Assembly: GCF_910592395.1 (NCBI RefSeq)
Contig: NC_088321.1
Coordinates: 15,994,001 to 16,058,000, forward strand
Reading direction: 5' to 3'
Source: Lineus longissimus
Lineage: Eukaryota > Nemertea > Pilidiophora > Heteronemertea > Lineidae
Length of the DNA stretch: 64,000 nt
Positions 55,701 through 64,000 of the stretch are shown here, one piece after another. The notes under the pieces are model-generated. The model saw only the letters and a program-made list of their open reading frames with translations. It ran no database searches and was not told the origin of the DNA. Each line of letters begins with the position of its first letter. The first letter of the stretch is position 1. The position numbers and the translations under genes are program-made.

Positions 55701-58700
55701 GTCCATTAACCTCTTAAGTACCGCCGACTGACAAGTCGGTCGTTCTCAAATAAGGTTTTTTACCAGCGACCGTCAAGTCAGTCGCAAAAGAATTTGTTTC
55801 TCTCGAGCCTGGTACGCTGAACTATTGCTTACGGTATTTTACCGTGTTTGATGTTCGTTAGGGCCAGTTAGACCTTTGCCTGGATAGATGGCGCCTCGGT
55901 TCCGGGTTTTGGCGGCTGTATGCCAGCTCTATACACAGTTATACACAGTGCAAGTCAAACCAATTTTACCACGTGGTGGAACATGCCAAAAATACCCTGG
56001 TATTCTGGGGACATTTAGCCCTGGTACTGAAGAGGTTAACATGCAATCTCTGTTTAACTTGACATCAGCATAAAGTCAGCAATACGTGTCAATGGCAACA
56101 GTGATGATCCAACAATACTCACTGGTCTAAGTGGCACAAACTTCGGGGTTCCTCCAGCGACAGTCACCATGGGGCCATAGCAATCAAAGAACGGCTCGAT
56201 AATGACAGCCTCGTCACCAGGGTTGATGAGTCCTTGTACGGCACAGAAGAGGGAGCCGTATGCTCCTACGGTGACCAGCACTTCATTCATGGCATCGATC
56301 TTGCGGTCCATGAGGTGAGAGAAGGTCTTGGCGAGAGCGTTGACGAGACGAGGGTGGCCCTGGAGAGGATTGATTGCACTTTAACACAATATATACAACA
56401 TACAATATACAATTATACATTTGTATAGCGCCTTTCCAGGTTGCCCAGCACAAAGCGCTGTTCTCCTCATAACTGACTAATTGAAATAGGTTTGAAACAT
56501 CCATGACTTAAGAAGGGTTTTAAAGTGATTAATTGAGTTTGCTGCCTTGATGTTGCTCGGCAGCTTGTTCCAGAGTGCAGGGCCAGCAGTTGTAAAAGCC
56601 CGATCTCCATATTTGGTTTTCGATCTGCGAGGGACAAGGCGCTCGGAGCAGGACAACCTGGTAAGAATCCACACAGTATAATATGGTACATTCAGGCGAC
56701 AGACAAAAACAGAAAGTACCACTGAGTACAGATGGGAGGGCGCACTTGAACAGGACTCTTGATTTGATTTACTTGAGTAGACAAGAAAAGACTATTTCCT
56801 GAGTGTATTGTGTTGAATGAAGTGCTGCCAGCTTGTTTTTTCAGGAGTTACCAATCAAAGACTTATAGTCGACTGTTGTTGAAAGATTGAACTTGGGGGA
56901 AATTTAGCAGTACGGATTACTGCTGGCCAGTAGTATGCAGTGTACAGACTTGTTATAGCAAAAAGAGTTAAAGATAAAAGGTGGTTCTAAAATACTTACA
57001 TAACTCCTCGTGTACTGATTGAGGAGGACGTTCTTGCCACTGACAGCCTCCTGGAGGGCTTCCACGACGTACATTGGCGGCATGAAATCAGGGAACCCCT
57101 GACCCAAGTTGGTGGCTTGGTTTTCGGCGGCAAGCTTACCAAATTCAACCCTGAAAAAGTTATTAAAATTTCAGCATGACTTGGAGGAAATGGGTCCCCA
57201 CACGCATCCATATTTTCCCATGGGAGTGCGGTGGCCCACTGGTCATAGTTATGACTCCTGATCAAGAGGTCATGGGTTCGAATGGATTCTTTCCTGTTTA
57301 AGAGTTCGAAGGTTAAGTGAGCACTAAGTAGGTACTCCAGAGAATCCACGACGGATTCTCGGATGATGAAGCGCTTTGACCAAGTTCTTCCTCATTAGAG
57401 TGTGACATTTAAGTGAGCAAGTAAAGTGAGTACAGTTCGTAAAGAGTGCAGCTTATTAACCAGGTACTCCTTTTAATCAGACTGCTGGGCACCCTCTCAC
57501 CAGTTTCAAGGCAAAAAAACCTACTCTACAGTTCATTAAGATAAAATAAAAACTCACCAGACATTTCCCTCCGTACCCTTGAGGCGGTCGGCCAGTTGAA
57601 GTTTTTTACCGTTGGACATAGTGGACTGCAACAGAGAGAGAGAGAGAGAGATCTTGAGTGAAATTATAAACAGAAGTGAAAACACCCAGAGAGAACAGAG
57701 CCTCATAGCCTTGTGGTTGACACTGCTGGCTGCCACGCAATAGGGCCCGGGTTTGATCCCGGGGAGAACCCAGAGCCTTGTGGTTGACACTGCTGGCTGC
57801 CACGCAATAGGGCCCAGGTTTGATCCCGGGGAGAACCTAGGATTGTATTTCTGGCAGGATACGCCCAATTTCATGAAGTATACACAAGGGAAAATATTCC
57901 AGAACTGAAGTATTCCCAAAAGAAAATGACAGATTTAAAGAAAGATATCATCAAATTCTGAATGATAAACAGATGAGAACAAACATCCTTTGAATACACA
58001 CAGCAACGCCTCACAAAGGAACACCTACTCGATGAAGCGGCTAATATCAGTAACACGTCTGGGTTGTTCAGAGGAGAATTATAAAAGGACAAGCTAGTCT
58101 ACACGATGCACAGCCACATGGACCAATCAGGATGTAGCATGCCCACCTCTGACCCATGTGTTTGCAACATGTTTCATTATGAATAACTGAAAGTTAAAAT
58201 TGAATTCCATATTAGAAGTACATATGGTGAAATGCATCTCTAACATGCATTGCTTATGAAATGAATGCACGACAATCTCATATCTAGTTTGAATTCATTT
58301 TCATATTTCGTTGCACCACGAGATGGTAAATTTTACACTACAGTCTAGAACCTCTCAATTAAGGACACCCTCGGGACTGACAAGTGCTGTCCTTAATAGA
58401 GAGGCATCTTGATTAAAGAGGTCAAATTGATTGGAATTGACCAACTTGGGACCAGAAATGATCTCCTTAAAAGACAGGGTGTCCTAAAGACTAAAAGAGG
58501 TGTCCGCTATGGGAGGTTACACTGTACATGCATATATGCAAGTTTTAGTACCTAATGCATGCATTATTTCAGTCGAGATGACTTAACATTTCCTTTATTA
58601 CTAGTAATATCATTAGCAATCTGCATTTACACCTGTGAGTGTTAACTGGTATGAACTTAAATTACTATAAATTTGCAGCATTGGTGAATGAAGCAAAATC

Positions 58701-59894
58701 AGGACACTCTTATTTCTCCATTGTTTATTTACTATTTTATCTTTTTGAGCAGAACTGTGGAACAATCCAACTCAGGCCCGCATGGAAGCCCGCAGTGTTA
58801 GGCTCGAGATTTCCAGTTTGAAAACTCCACAGACACGACATAAATATTTGAAAAACAACATCAATAGTAGTATTTATGCTTCAGAATCTGCAGTCTAAGG
58901 GTTGACCATAGGTACCATTCTGGCTGAACTTGAAATCACTTGAAATTTTCCTGGACCAGCAAAGCAATGTCTCTCTACACTTTGGTGAGTACAGATACAG
59001 TCCTGTGGGAACTTGAGGAGCGTCCCAAAACACTCATCCCGCCTTGGAGGATGACTACTGCCTGAATACCTCCAGGAGTGAAATGAATGGTGAGCAGGCA
59101 AAAAAGGCCTTGAAATCAATTTATCATTTTGGTGGGGCCTCAGATGATGACATGCCCATCCTCTTACCATAAAGTACAGGTAGCAATTTGCATATTCATG
59201 AGCCACCCTCTGTCTGAGGCTCATTAATAAACATGAAACATTACTATACAGCTTATTATGTATATAATATATGCGGCATGTGGATGTGGCATTACACAGG
59301 TGTGCTCAACGATCAGTCTTCACAGGTAGCATTAAAGGCCTGCGACGTTCGTTAAAAAATTTGAAATTTGAAATTGAATTTGAAAATTTCCATTCCAATA
59401 GCGTAAAAACATGATATATGCAAATTTCAGCATTGCTTTGCTGTTGTGTAGGCTGTTGTGTAGGCTGTTGTGTAGACTGTTGTGTAGGCTGTTATATACC
59501 AACACTATACATACCAAGTTTCAGCAAATTTGTATGCATGATAACTGTACTGCGGTATTGTGTTTAACTGCATTTCTATTTTCCTGGACCACCAGTACGA
59601 TCGATGGACCCTTTTAATCTCGACTAATTTAAGGTTCCACTGTACTTAATTGGAAATTTTCAAATTCAATTACAAATTTTGACCTTTCAACAAATGGTGA
59701 AGGCCTTTATAGGTGGAAGGCTGTAGATCAACACTTTCACCAACATTATGCATACTTACTATTGAAAAGGAACAGGCGAGGATTTTCACAGCGGTGGGTG
59801 TGGCTTGGATTGGATTGGCAAAGGAAGTTTGGGTGACGACGGACACGACTGATCTACTCTGTTTGCTGATCAGACCCCGGACGCCTCTCAGCAT
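52641..59894 (-). CDS. KYAT3: Kynurenine aminotransferase / cysteine-S-conjugate beta-lyase (KYAT3-like), 9 exons, 472 aa
   Basis: PLP-dependent fold-type I transaminase that converts kynurenine to kynurenic acid and can cleave cysteine conjugates. Exons (minus strand): 59894-59760, 57625-57558, 57150-57000, 56359-56123, 55436-55308, 54682-54447, 54090-53775, 53284-53198, 52700-52641. All junctions are GT-AG and in phase. Key residues: GAYGSLFCAVQGLINPGDEA, NTPNNPVGK (Asn236), DEVYEWL (Asp264, Tyr267), SAGKTFSVTGWKIGW (Lys299 Schiff base) and VRFCF (Arg448 for the substrate carboxylate). Length is close to the human enzyme (about 454 aa) plus a presequence. KYAT3 is chosen over KYAT1 on the QYTRSYGHPRLVNAL and EPFFDCYGPMV blocks and the presequence; a phylogeny would be needed to be certain. 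Confidence 0.92.
53110..53180 (-). mobile_element. tRNA-Gly-like SINE unit
   Basis: The minus strand reads CCTCTTAGCCTAGTGCTACC, then CAGTAGGGCCTGAGTTTGAT and TCTGGGGAAAACCC. It resembles the doubled unit at 57703-57838, with more substitutions. It lies directly downstream of KYAT3 exon 8. Confidence 0.45.
53198..53284 (-). CDS. KYAT3: KYAT3 exon 8
   Basis: It encodes KLAAIPPSAFYSKDHKHLAA and on to MVRFCFIK. AAIPPSAFYS and VRFCF (carboxylate-binding Arg) are diagnostic. 29 codons, phase 0 at both ends. Confidence 0.95.
53436..53605. repeat. 28-bp minisatellite, six copies
   Basis: ATTGCAACAGCAAACCGGCA followed by CAGTTTCC is repeated six times with single-base changes, inside KYAT3 intron 7. 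It creates spurious open frames on both strands. Confidence 0.95.
53775..54090 (-). CDS. KYAT3: KYAT3 exon 7
   Basis: It encodes CLNTMHQNCCYTCPTPIQEA and on to GMIPTIPEGGYFMMADTSNM and FVRWLCKNK. HQN--YTCPTP-QEA and PEGGYFM are family blocks. Acceptor CATTCTTCAG, donor GTAAGG, exit phase 0. Confidence 0.96.
54447..54682 (-). CDS. KYAT3: KYAT3 exon 6 (PLP lysine)
   Basis: It encodes MYSLEEMEMVANLCKKHDAV, DEVYEWLVY, then ERTITIGSAGKTFSVTGWKI. Lys299 forms the internal aldimine. Donor GTGAGT after AA of a split Lys codon. Confidence 0.97.
55308..55436 (-). CDS. KYAT3: KYAT3 exon 5
   Basis: It encodes KIKPGDKVISSKDWILDPDE and on to LIILNTPNNPVGK, with the Asn that contacts the PLP ring. Phase 0 at both ends; donor GTAAGT. 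Confidence 0.96.
56123..56359 (-). CDS. KYAT3: KYAT3 exon 4
   Basis: It encodes GHPRLVNALAKTFSHLMDRK, then VLVTVGAYGSLFCAVQGLIN and EPFFDCYGPMV. GAYGSL lies in the PLP phosphate-binding region. Acceptor CCTCTCCAG, donor GTGAGT, phase 0 at both ends. Confidence 0.96.
56380..56725 (-). mobile_element. CR1/L2-like LINE 3' end fragment in a KYAT3 intron
   Basis: The minus strand encodes LVPRRSKTKYGDRAFTTAGP and on to ALWNKLPSNIK and HFKTLLKSWMF, the C terminus of a CR1/L2-type ORF2. It is followed by GCGCTATACAAATGTATAAT, a typical 3' tail of that group. The fragment abuts KYAT3 exon 4 on its upstream side and has the same orientation as the gene. Confidence 0.8.
57000..57150 (-). CDS. KYAT3: KYAT3 exon 3
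   Basis: It encodes VEFGKLAAENQATNLGQGFP and on to LLNQYTRSY: the NLGQGFPDF block and the NQYTR substrate-site block. Donor GTAAGT, exit phase 0. Confidence 0.95.
57228..57290 (+). mobile_element. tRNA-like SINE unit
   Basis: GGTGGCCCACTGGTCATAGT, CTCCTGATCAAGAGG and TCATGGGTTCGAAT give A-box, anticodon-arm and B-box signatures. It lies in the intron upstream of KYAT3 exon 3, antisense to the gene. Confidence 0.5.
57558..57625 (-). CDS. KYAT3: KYAT3 exon 2
   Basis: It encodes STMSNGKKLQLADRLKGTEG then NV and a split Trp codon. Met48 of the long form could serve as the start of a cytosolic form. Acceptor CTGTTGCAG after a GA-rich (CT on the gene strand) microsatellite, donor GTGAGT. Confidence 0.9.
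57632..57650. repeat. (GA)n microsatellite
   Basis: AGAGAGAGAGAGAGAGAG lies immediately upstream of KYAT3 exon 2; read on the gene strand it is CT-rich and could serve as polypyrimidine tract. Confidence 0.9.
57703..57838 (+). mobile_element. Tandem pair of tRNA-Gly(GCC)-like units
   Basis: Two copies 67 bp apart each read CCTTGTGGTTGACACTGCTG (A box region), GGCTGCCACGC (anticodon arm with GCC) and CCCGGGTTTGATCCCGGGG (B box and T-arm; the second copy has CCCAGG). The CTGCCACGC and T-arm parts match animal tRNA-Gly(GCC); the rest has drifted. They sit in KYAT3 intron 1, antisense to the gene. Confidence 0.65.
58341..58524. mobile_element. CAGT..AGAACCTC-family MITE in KYAT3 intron 1
   Basis: It runs from CAGTCTAGAACCTCTCAATT to GGGAGGTTACACTG, flanked by TA, and is collinear with the 9394-9573 copy over its length. 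Confidence 0.75.
59440..59492. repeat. CTGTTGTGTAGG 14-bp-type repeat
   Basis: GGCTGTTGTGTA recurs four to five times at 14-bp spacing in KYAT3 intron 1, about 270 bp downstream of exon 1 on the gene strand. Confidence 0.9.
59760..59894 (-). CDS. KYAT3: KYAT3 exon 1 (mitochondrial presequence)
   Basis: 45 codons from ATG at 59894: MLRGVRGLISKQSRSVVSVV and on to ACSFSI, rich in Arg, Ser and hydrophobics and without acidic residues, like a matrix-targeting peptide. Donor GTAAGT, exit phase 0. It joins exon 2 upstream of a second Met. Confidence 0.78.
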
Positions 59895-60671
59895 GACCTC
59901 TGGTGGGAGGAAGGAGTTTTACACATGGCAAATTTTGAGGAGAGATTGAAAAGTCTGTGGCTGCCAACTCTAAGGTACACCTATAGTTTAATGAATCAAA
60001 AGTCACCAGAAGTTACTAGCTTTCAAGGATTTAGAGTCCCAAGGGTGAAGGCTATAAACGCCTAGCTCTCAAAAAAGTTATTACATGGAGTTTACCAATG
60101 TGTGTAAGCACCTTATCTAGCAGTCTTCGATAACAAAATTATAATACTGATAAAAAGCTTTTACATTACATCATGAAATTGTTGGATAAATGCAGGCCTA
60201 AGTATAACCAACTATCAGTATCACACTATAAATCAATACTGCTTCGAGTATAAACCATTTTTAATTCTAAATGGCATTAACACAGTATGAATATTGCCAG
60301 TTGGCAGAAAGCTGTGGGAATGAAAAAAGGAGAGAAAAAAAGAGATAACCCACCCAAAGTGATATAATATCATACAGAATATGAAGAGGCACAACTGCTC
60401 TATATCCCGTATGATAATAACTCACTGTGGCTTAACTACATGGAGATAAAACACCAAATACACCACATACTGAAGAGACAGAGCTGTACAGATAAAATAT
60501 GTACATTGTAAAGAACCTCACCTTAAATAGGCTCTTGGATAGTTCGTTTTGCTTCAAAACCTTTGGAAATAATAAACCAATTGTGAGGTTGATTCGAATT
60601 TCAAACTTTCCCACAAATAAAAGGAGCCTCACAACTTGTTCATAAGTTAGATGCATCTAGTCACTTACACA

Positions 60672-60810
60672 CCAGGCGGAGGAAGTCACTGCCGGCCATA
60701 ACAAACCTAAAAATATAGGTACAACGAACCAAAGAACATTTGGTGTGTGACCATAAGGTAGTTTGTTTGTCATGTTTGTTTTGGCCAGCAGTTGCTTCCT
60801 CCGCCTGGTA
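60672..60810. repeat. ~36-bp inverted repeat (hairpin or foldback element)
   Basis: ACCAGGCGGAGGAAGTCACT at 60673 and, reversed, TTGCTTCCTCCGCCTGGT at about 60792-60809 are arms that extend through GGCC to AACAAAC on each side with few mismatches, around a loop of about 65 bp. Small open frames on the minus strand here run through the arms and are not taken as genes. Confidence 0.75.
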
Positions 60811-60954
60811 ATGAGGGTATCTATTAATAATGCGCCCATCAGGCAATTTTATCACTCTACATTTCCATTCTGCAAGCTAGCTGGGTGTACACATCATTCC
60901 CACCAGACGAATTCGAGGAAGTTTGTTTGGGCGCTGACCAGTCATGCGTTTCAC

Positions 60955-61163
60955 CTTGTACAAAGGATCGCCGTGTCTCTAGAAGTCGGCTTAGGCCTTC
61001 TGATGAGTGACGTGTTCTGAGAGAGCGCATTTGATTTTTTTGGCACCGATTCGTCTTCTTCGAATTCGTCTAGTTCTCTCCGTCTCAGTTTTGATACGTT
61101 GTCGTTACTGGGAGATTCTTGGAACTTTCCGCATGCAAAGTTTACTGCATGGAAATTAAACAT
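60955..61163 (-). CDS. Possible coding exon of an unidentified gene
   Basis: The minus strand from ATG at 61163 reads MFNFHAVNFACGKFQ, then KLRRRELDEFEEDESVPKKS and SLIRRPKPTSRDTAILCT, ending at a plausible ACAAG|GTGAAA donor in phase 2. Composition looks protein-like (acidic and basic patches, no simple repeat). I do not recognise it and see no firm partner exon; splicing to KYAT3 exon 2 would be out of frame. It could equally be chance. Confidence 0.25.
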
Positions 61164-61539
61164 GGAGCCGAATTGACTGAGATTTGTCTTGATTTTTCCA
61201 TTCCTGCAAGGTGGGTTTCAATCAAACTGACTTCACCATTTCACTATCTTTTGAAGTGATTTCATGAAGATTCACCAATTTGCTAAACAAGACACTATTC
61301 GCGATCACTATTGCACACAAAATCATGAAATATGTCAATGCAAACCCCTTCATTTCAATGCTTCATGATAAACAGAAGCTCATGCGTACTTACAAAGTAA
61401 TGTCAAACTTTTTCAATATGAATTATTTAGGAAAATATGCCGACAATTTTTGGAAAAATCCCCACACACTTCCGAGTACTCGCAAAAGAGGTCGAGTTTC
61501 TCGAACAACCAAAATTTGTGCTATTGACGTCATTGGGAA

Positions 61540-61800
61540 ATCCCAAAACTCCAAGCGTTGTCAAAGGTGAATATGTTCCCCGATGTAACACATGACCTAC
61601 TGACTCTGTAAGAATTTCAACGGGTGTATGTAAAATATACACACGGCACGCCGTCCATTCTCCAAGCGTCGTCAATGGTGAACAATGCCGCCGCTGTCAC
61701 ACTTGAACTACTGACTCTGTAAGCATTTCAATGGGTGTATGTAAAATTCACTCGACCCACCGTTCATTCTCCAAGCGTCGTCAACAGTGATTATCAACGC
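61540..61800. repeat. ~110-bp tandem repeat, about two and a half copies
   Basis: CTCCAAGCGTCGTCAA-type starts occur at about 61549, 61659 and 61770, each followed by TGACTCTGTAAG and GGGTGTATGTAAAAT in the first two. Copies are diverged. Confidence 0.8.
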
Positions 61801-62816
61801 CAAGTCTCACTTGACCGGGTTGGTTCTAAACGCGGCATTGGCATTGGCATTCTGCAAAAACCAACATATATCTCACATCCAAGTGGTCCCTTTAACAAAA
61901 TTAAGTAACAACATTAACTTTAAAACATAATATATTTTGAATACTGGTAACTTGGTATCGTAATCTCATGCAATTGACATTCATAAACATTGTCGCGAGA
62001 TAATCTTTGTCCGCATTAAAAGATCCAGAGACCTAATTTTTTACACAACAGACGCTGGCATTTGTGAAGGACTCTATGATTTGAGGGACTATTTTGCCAT
62101 TTACACGTCTCTGCCACCTGACCTCGGCGTACATTAGTTGTGTACATAGTGCAATGGTGGTGATGTAAAGGGAAAGATAGTACTTCGAATCATAAAGTCC
62201 TTCACCAATAGAGAATCACCTTGACCGTTGATATCTCCAAGAATATGCCATGCAAACTGGATGAACATTCCAGAATTTGCATAAAAGAGTTACAGAGTTA
62301 GAGTTGAGGTGTGTGAGAAGTGAGGGTAGATTTTCGAATAATGGACCCATCCAAAACATGCACCATGCCACCAAGACGATCAGGACATTTTGGGATGAAT
62401 TATCTAAAACCTGCCCCCCCCCCCCCCGACACGCACTCACACGTACACAGGGACACTGAACGACATTTTTTGTATACATCTACATTAGCACCAACCCTGC
62501 ATTATCTTGCAATCATCTGCCCTCACATCAACACACCCTTTTCTGCAGGCCTCCGGCCCCGCCCAAAACATTCCTAAAACTCTATTTATTTTGGTTAGAT
62601 ACTTTGAAACTATGTCAAGAGCAAATAACCCTCTTCTCAACAATTTAAAACTTGGAAAACATGCTGCCCTCTTCCCCTCCCTTCCCCTCACCTGCAGGCA
62701 GATGGTCTCTGGTTTGGCCTCCATTATAGCCCACGCGTAGAGTGTTTGACGAGACAACCATCACTCCTATTTGGTATCAATTCCTCAAATCATTTGATAG
62801 ACTAGTTAGTTTCGAT
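61801..62816. other. Unassigned spacer before the zinc-finger gene
   Basis: No gene is seen. A C-run lies at about 62415-62428. The 3' UTR of the leftward-reading zinc-finger gene should begin at 62816. Confidence 0.5.
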
Positions 62817-64000
62817 TCAATGCGCCTCGTTTCCTGAAGTTGAAGAAGGACCACCATGATGCAATAATGGGTCCATCACATCATTGTCAGAATCACCACC
62901 CCCACATTCCACCACATCAGTCCCATCGTCATCAGTACTATCATCATGATGTGTCGCTTTGTGCGAGACGAGCGCCGACCTACGCGCAAAACTTTTGCTA
63001 CACTGGTCACATTTATAGATATAGTTTTTTTTCAAATTCGGTTGTGCTTCTCCCACCTGACGTTGCGACAAGGCGTCCACTTTATCATGAACAGATCCAC
63101 CATCACCATGGCAACTATCCACTGACCACGCTCCAGACTCCACATCAGTCTCATCATCAGTATAATCATCATGACGCGTCGCCTTGTGCGAGACTAATGT
63201 CGAATGACGTGCAAATCTTTTACCACACTGATCACATTCAAAAATCATTTGCACTTTTTTTGCAACTTTTCGCGCCTTCCTGGAATTTTTCCAAGAACTC
63301 AGCCTTTTTTCTTTTGCCACCGTAGCGCCTGAGATCTTACCATCATCGTTACCTGCCTGGGTATCAATGTTACTAGAGCTAGGCACACTGACTCTAGGGG
63401 GCAGTCGCACTGGAGGTGTGAGAACGAAGTGGAATTTTATCGTCCGAGGTAACGCCCCCTGCACCTCACCAAGTTTTGTATATGAAGCAGAGATCGGCCC
63501 TGAAAGAGCACTATCAGCAGCTGGTACAATACTATTCAAATTTTTCCCAGAAACTTGCTTGCTTTCTACAGTAGTAACACTGCTGATATTCTCCACAGCG
63601 TCTTTGCTAAAACTGGACACCTTTTCACCTGAAATTTTTGGCCTTATTCCCCTTCGTTGCGGGTGAGAACGTTTATGCCACTTCAATCCACACATCCTCT
63701 CAAATACCTGTAGGCCCGGGCACTCGAGGCATGGGAACCTACCAACCGGGTGGGCCAGAATGTGAGCGTCATAATACACTCGCTTCTGAAATGTTAACAG
63801 ACACTCGGAGCAGCTAAAATTCCCTTCAGCCTCTTTACGATTATGAGTCGTCTTCTTAAACGAAATCCGTGAGATTTTATTTCTATGCATGGTACGTGTA
63901 TGTGACGTTAGTCCGCATATTCTTTCAAATATGGGCAGGTGTGTGCAGTCACTGCATTTGTATTGACCAATCGGATTCGCTTGCATATGCGCCTCGTAAA
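62817..64000 (-). CDS. C2H2 zinc-finger protein, 3' part (5' end outside window)
   Basis: The frame is open from the window edge to TGA at 62817 (about 394 codons). Five fingers are visible: YKCSDC...H..TMH, FSCSEC...H.LAH and FPCLEC...H.RSH in the first third, then FECDQCGKRFARHSTLVSHK and YKCDQCSKSFARRSALVSHK in the last third. The two groups are separated by a Ser/Lys-rich linker of about 130 residues with basic clusters (SRKARKVAKKVQ). The residues before the first finger (YEAHMQANP) repeat the YYDAHILAHP pattern, so more fingers lie upstream. The last two fingers are near-duplicates, and each is followed by a DD-TDDD acidic stretch. A DNA-binding nuclear role is likely; targets are unknown. 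The apparent Met at 63986 is internal. Confidence 0.88.
   Translation of the reverse strand, partial: YEAHMQANPIGQYKCSDCTHLPIFERICGLTSHTRTMHRNKISRISFKKTTHNRKEAEGNFSCSECLLTFQKRVYYDAHILAHPVGRFPCLECPGLQVFERMCGLKWHKRSHPQRRGIRPKISGEKVSSFSKDAVENISSVTTVESKQVSGKNLNSIVPAADSALSGPISASYTKLGEVQGALPRTIKFHFVLTPPVRLPPRVSVPSSSNIDTQAGNDDGKISGATVAKEKRLSSWKNSRKARKVAKKVQMIFECDQCGKRFARHSTLVSHKATRHDDYTDDETDVESGAWSVDSCHGDGGSVHDKVDALSQRQVGEAQPNLKKNYIYKCDQCSKSFARRSALVSHKATHHDDSTDDDGTDVVECGGGDSDNDVMDPLLHHGGPSSTSGNEAH

Noticed and set aside
60657-60855. Small membrane protein on the minus strand (VLWFVVPIFLGLLW)
   Set aside because: The frames run across both arms of an inverted repeat and have no supporting splice or family evidence.
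62840-63325. 161-codon His-rich plus-strand frame
   Set aside because: It is antisense to the acidic (Asp/Glu-coding) and finger-coding parts of the zinc-finger gene, which explains the His and Ser richness.

Overview
The window is intron-rich, repeat-laden animal nuclear DNA. Introns are GT-AG and often several kilobases long, and tRNA-derived SINE-like units, LINE fragments, MITEs and minisatellites fill most non-coding space. The protein-coding genes are ordinary metazoan genes. The dispersed-repeat families, such as one carrying TAGCTCACCT-type hairpins followed by GTCCGTCGTC runs, remind me of marine invertebrates and possibly a lophotrochozoan. That placement is inference from memory and is weak.

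Layout. (1) 1-7130: a tandem array of a 932-bp unit, seven near-identical copies plus a degenerate eighth, open at the left edge. Each unit has a tRNA-like A-box/B-box segment followed by a T-run. (2) 8570-40178, plus strand: a complete 17-exon M1-family zinc aminopeptidase (membrane aminopeptidase N/A type) whose exon phases all agree and give 984 residues. It carries two tandem exon duplications that look like mutually exclusive alternative exons: 7a/7b, which carries the catalytic tyrosine, and 16b/16c near the C terminus, with a dead third copy 16a. It also has decayed echoes of exon 13. Its introns hold MITEs, SINE-like units, a CR1/L2-like LINE tail, copies of the GTCCGTC family and a 1.07-kb tandem repeat. 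(3) 43570-50180: a roughly 766-bp tandem repeat bearing several copies of a hairpin that resembles stem-loop I of U2 snRNA. A 5-kb Tx1-like non-LTR retrotransposon with an intact endonuclease/reverse-transcriptase ORF is inserted just behind one of these hairpins, with a 9-bp target-site duplication. (4) 52641-59894, minus strand: a complete nine-exon kynurenine aminotransferase / cysteine conjugate beta-lyase (KYAT3-like), 472 residues, whose first exon encodes a mitochondrial-type presequence. (5) 62817-64000, minus strand: the 3' part of a C2H2 zinc-finger gene that runs off the window.

The genes do not form a pathway. The aminopeptidase is a cell-surface peptidase, the transaminase works in tryptophan/cysteine-conjugate metabolism, and the zinc-finger protein is probably nuclear. 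The most unusual content is the alternative exon sets of the aminopeptidase and the retrotransposon/U2-like-hairpin relationship. All splice junctions were inferred by eye from consensus sites, reading frame and family similarity; no transcript data were available.
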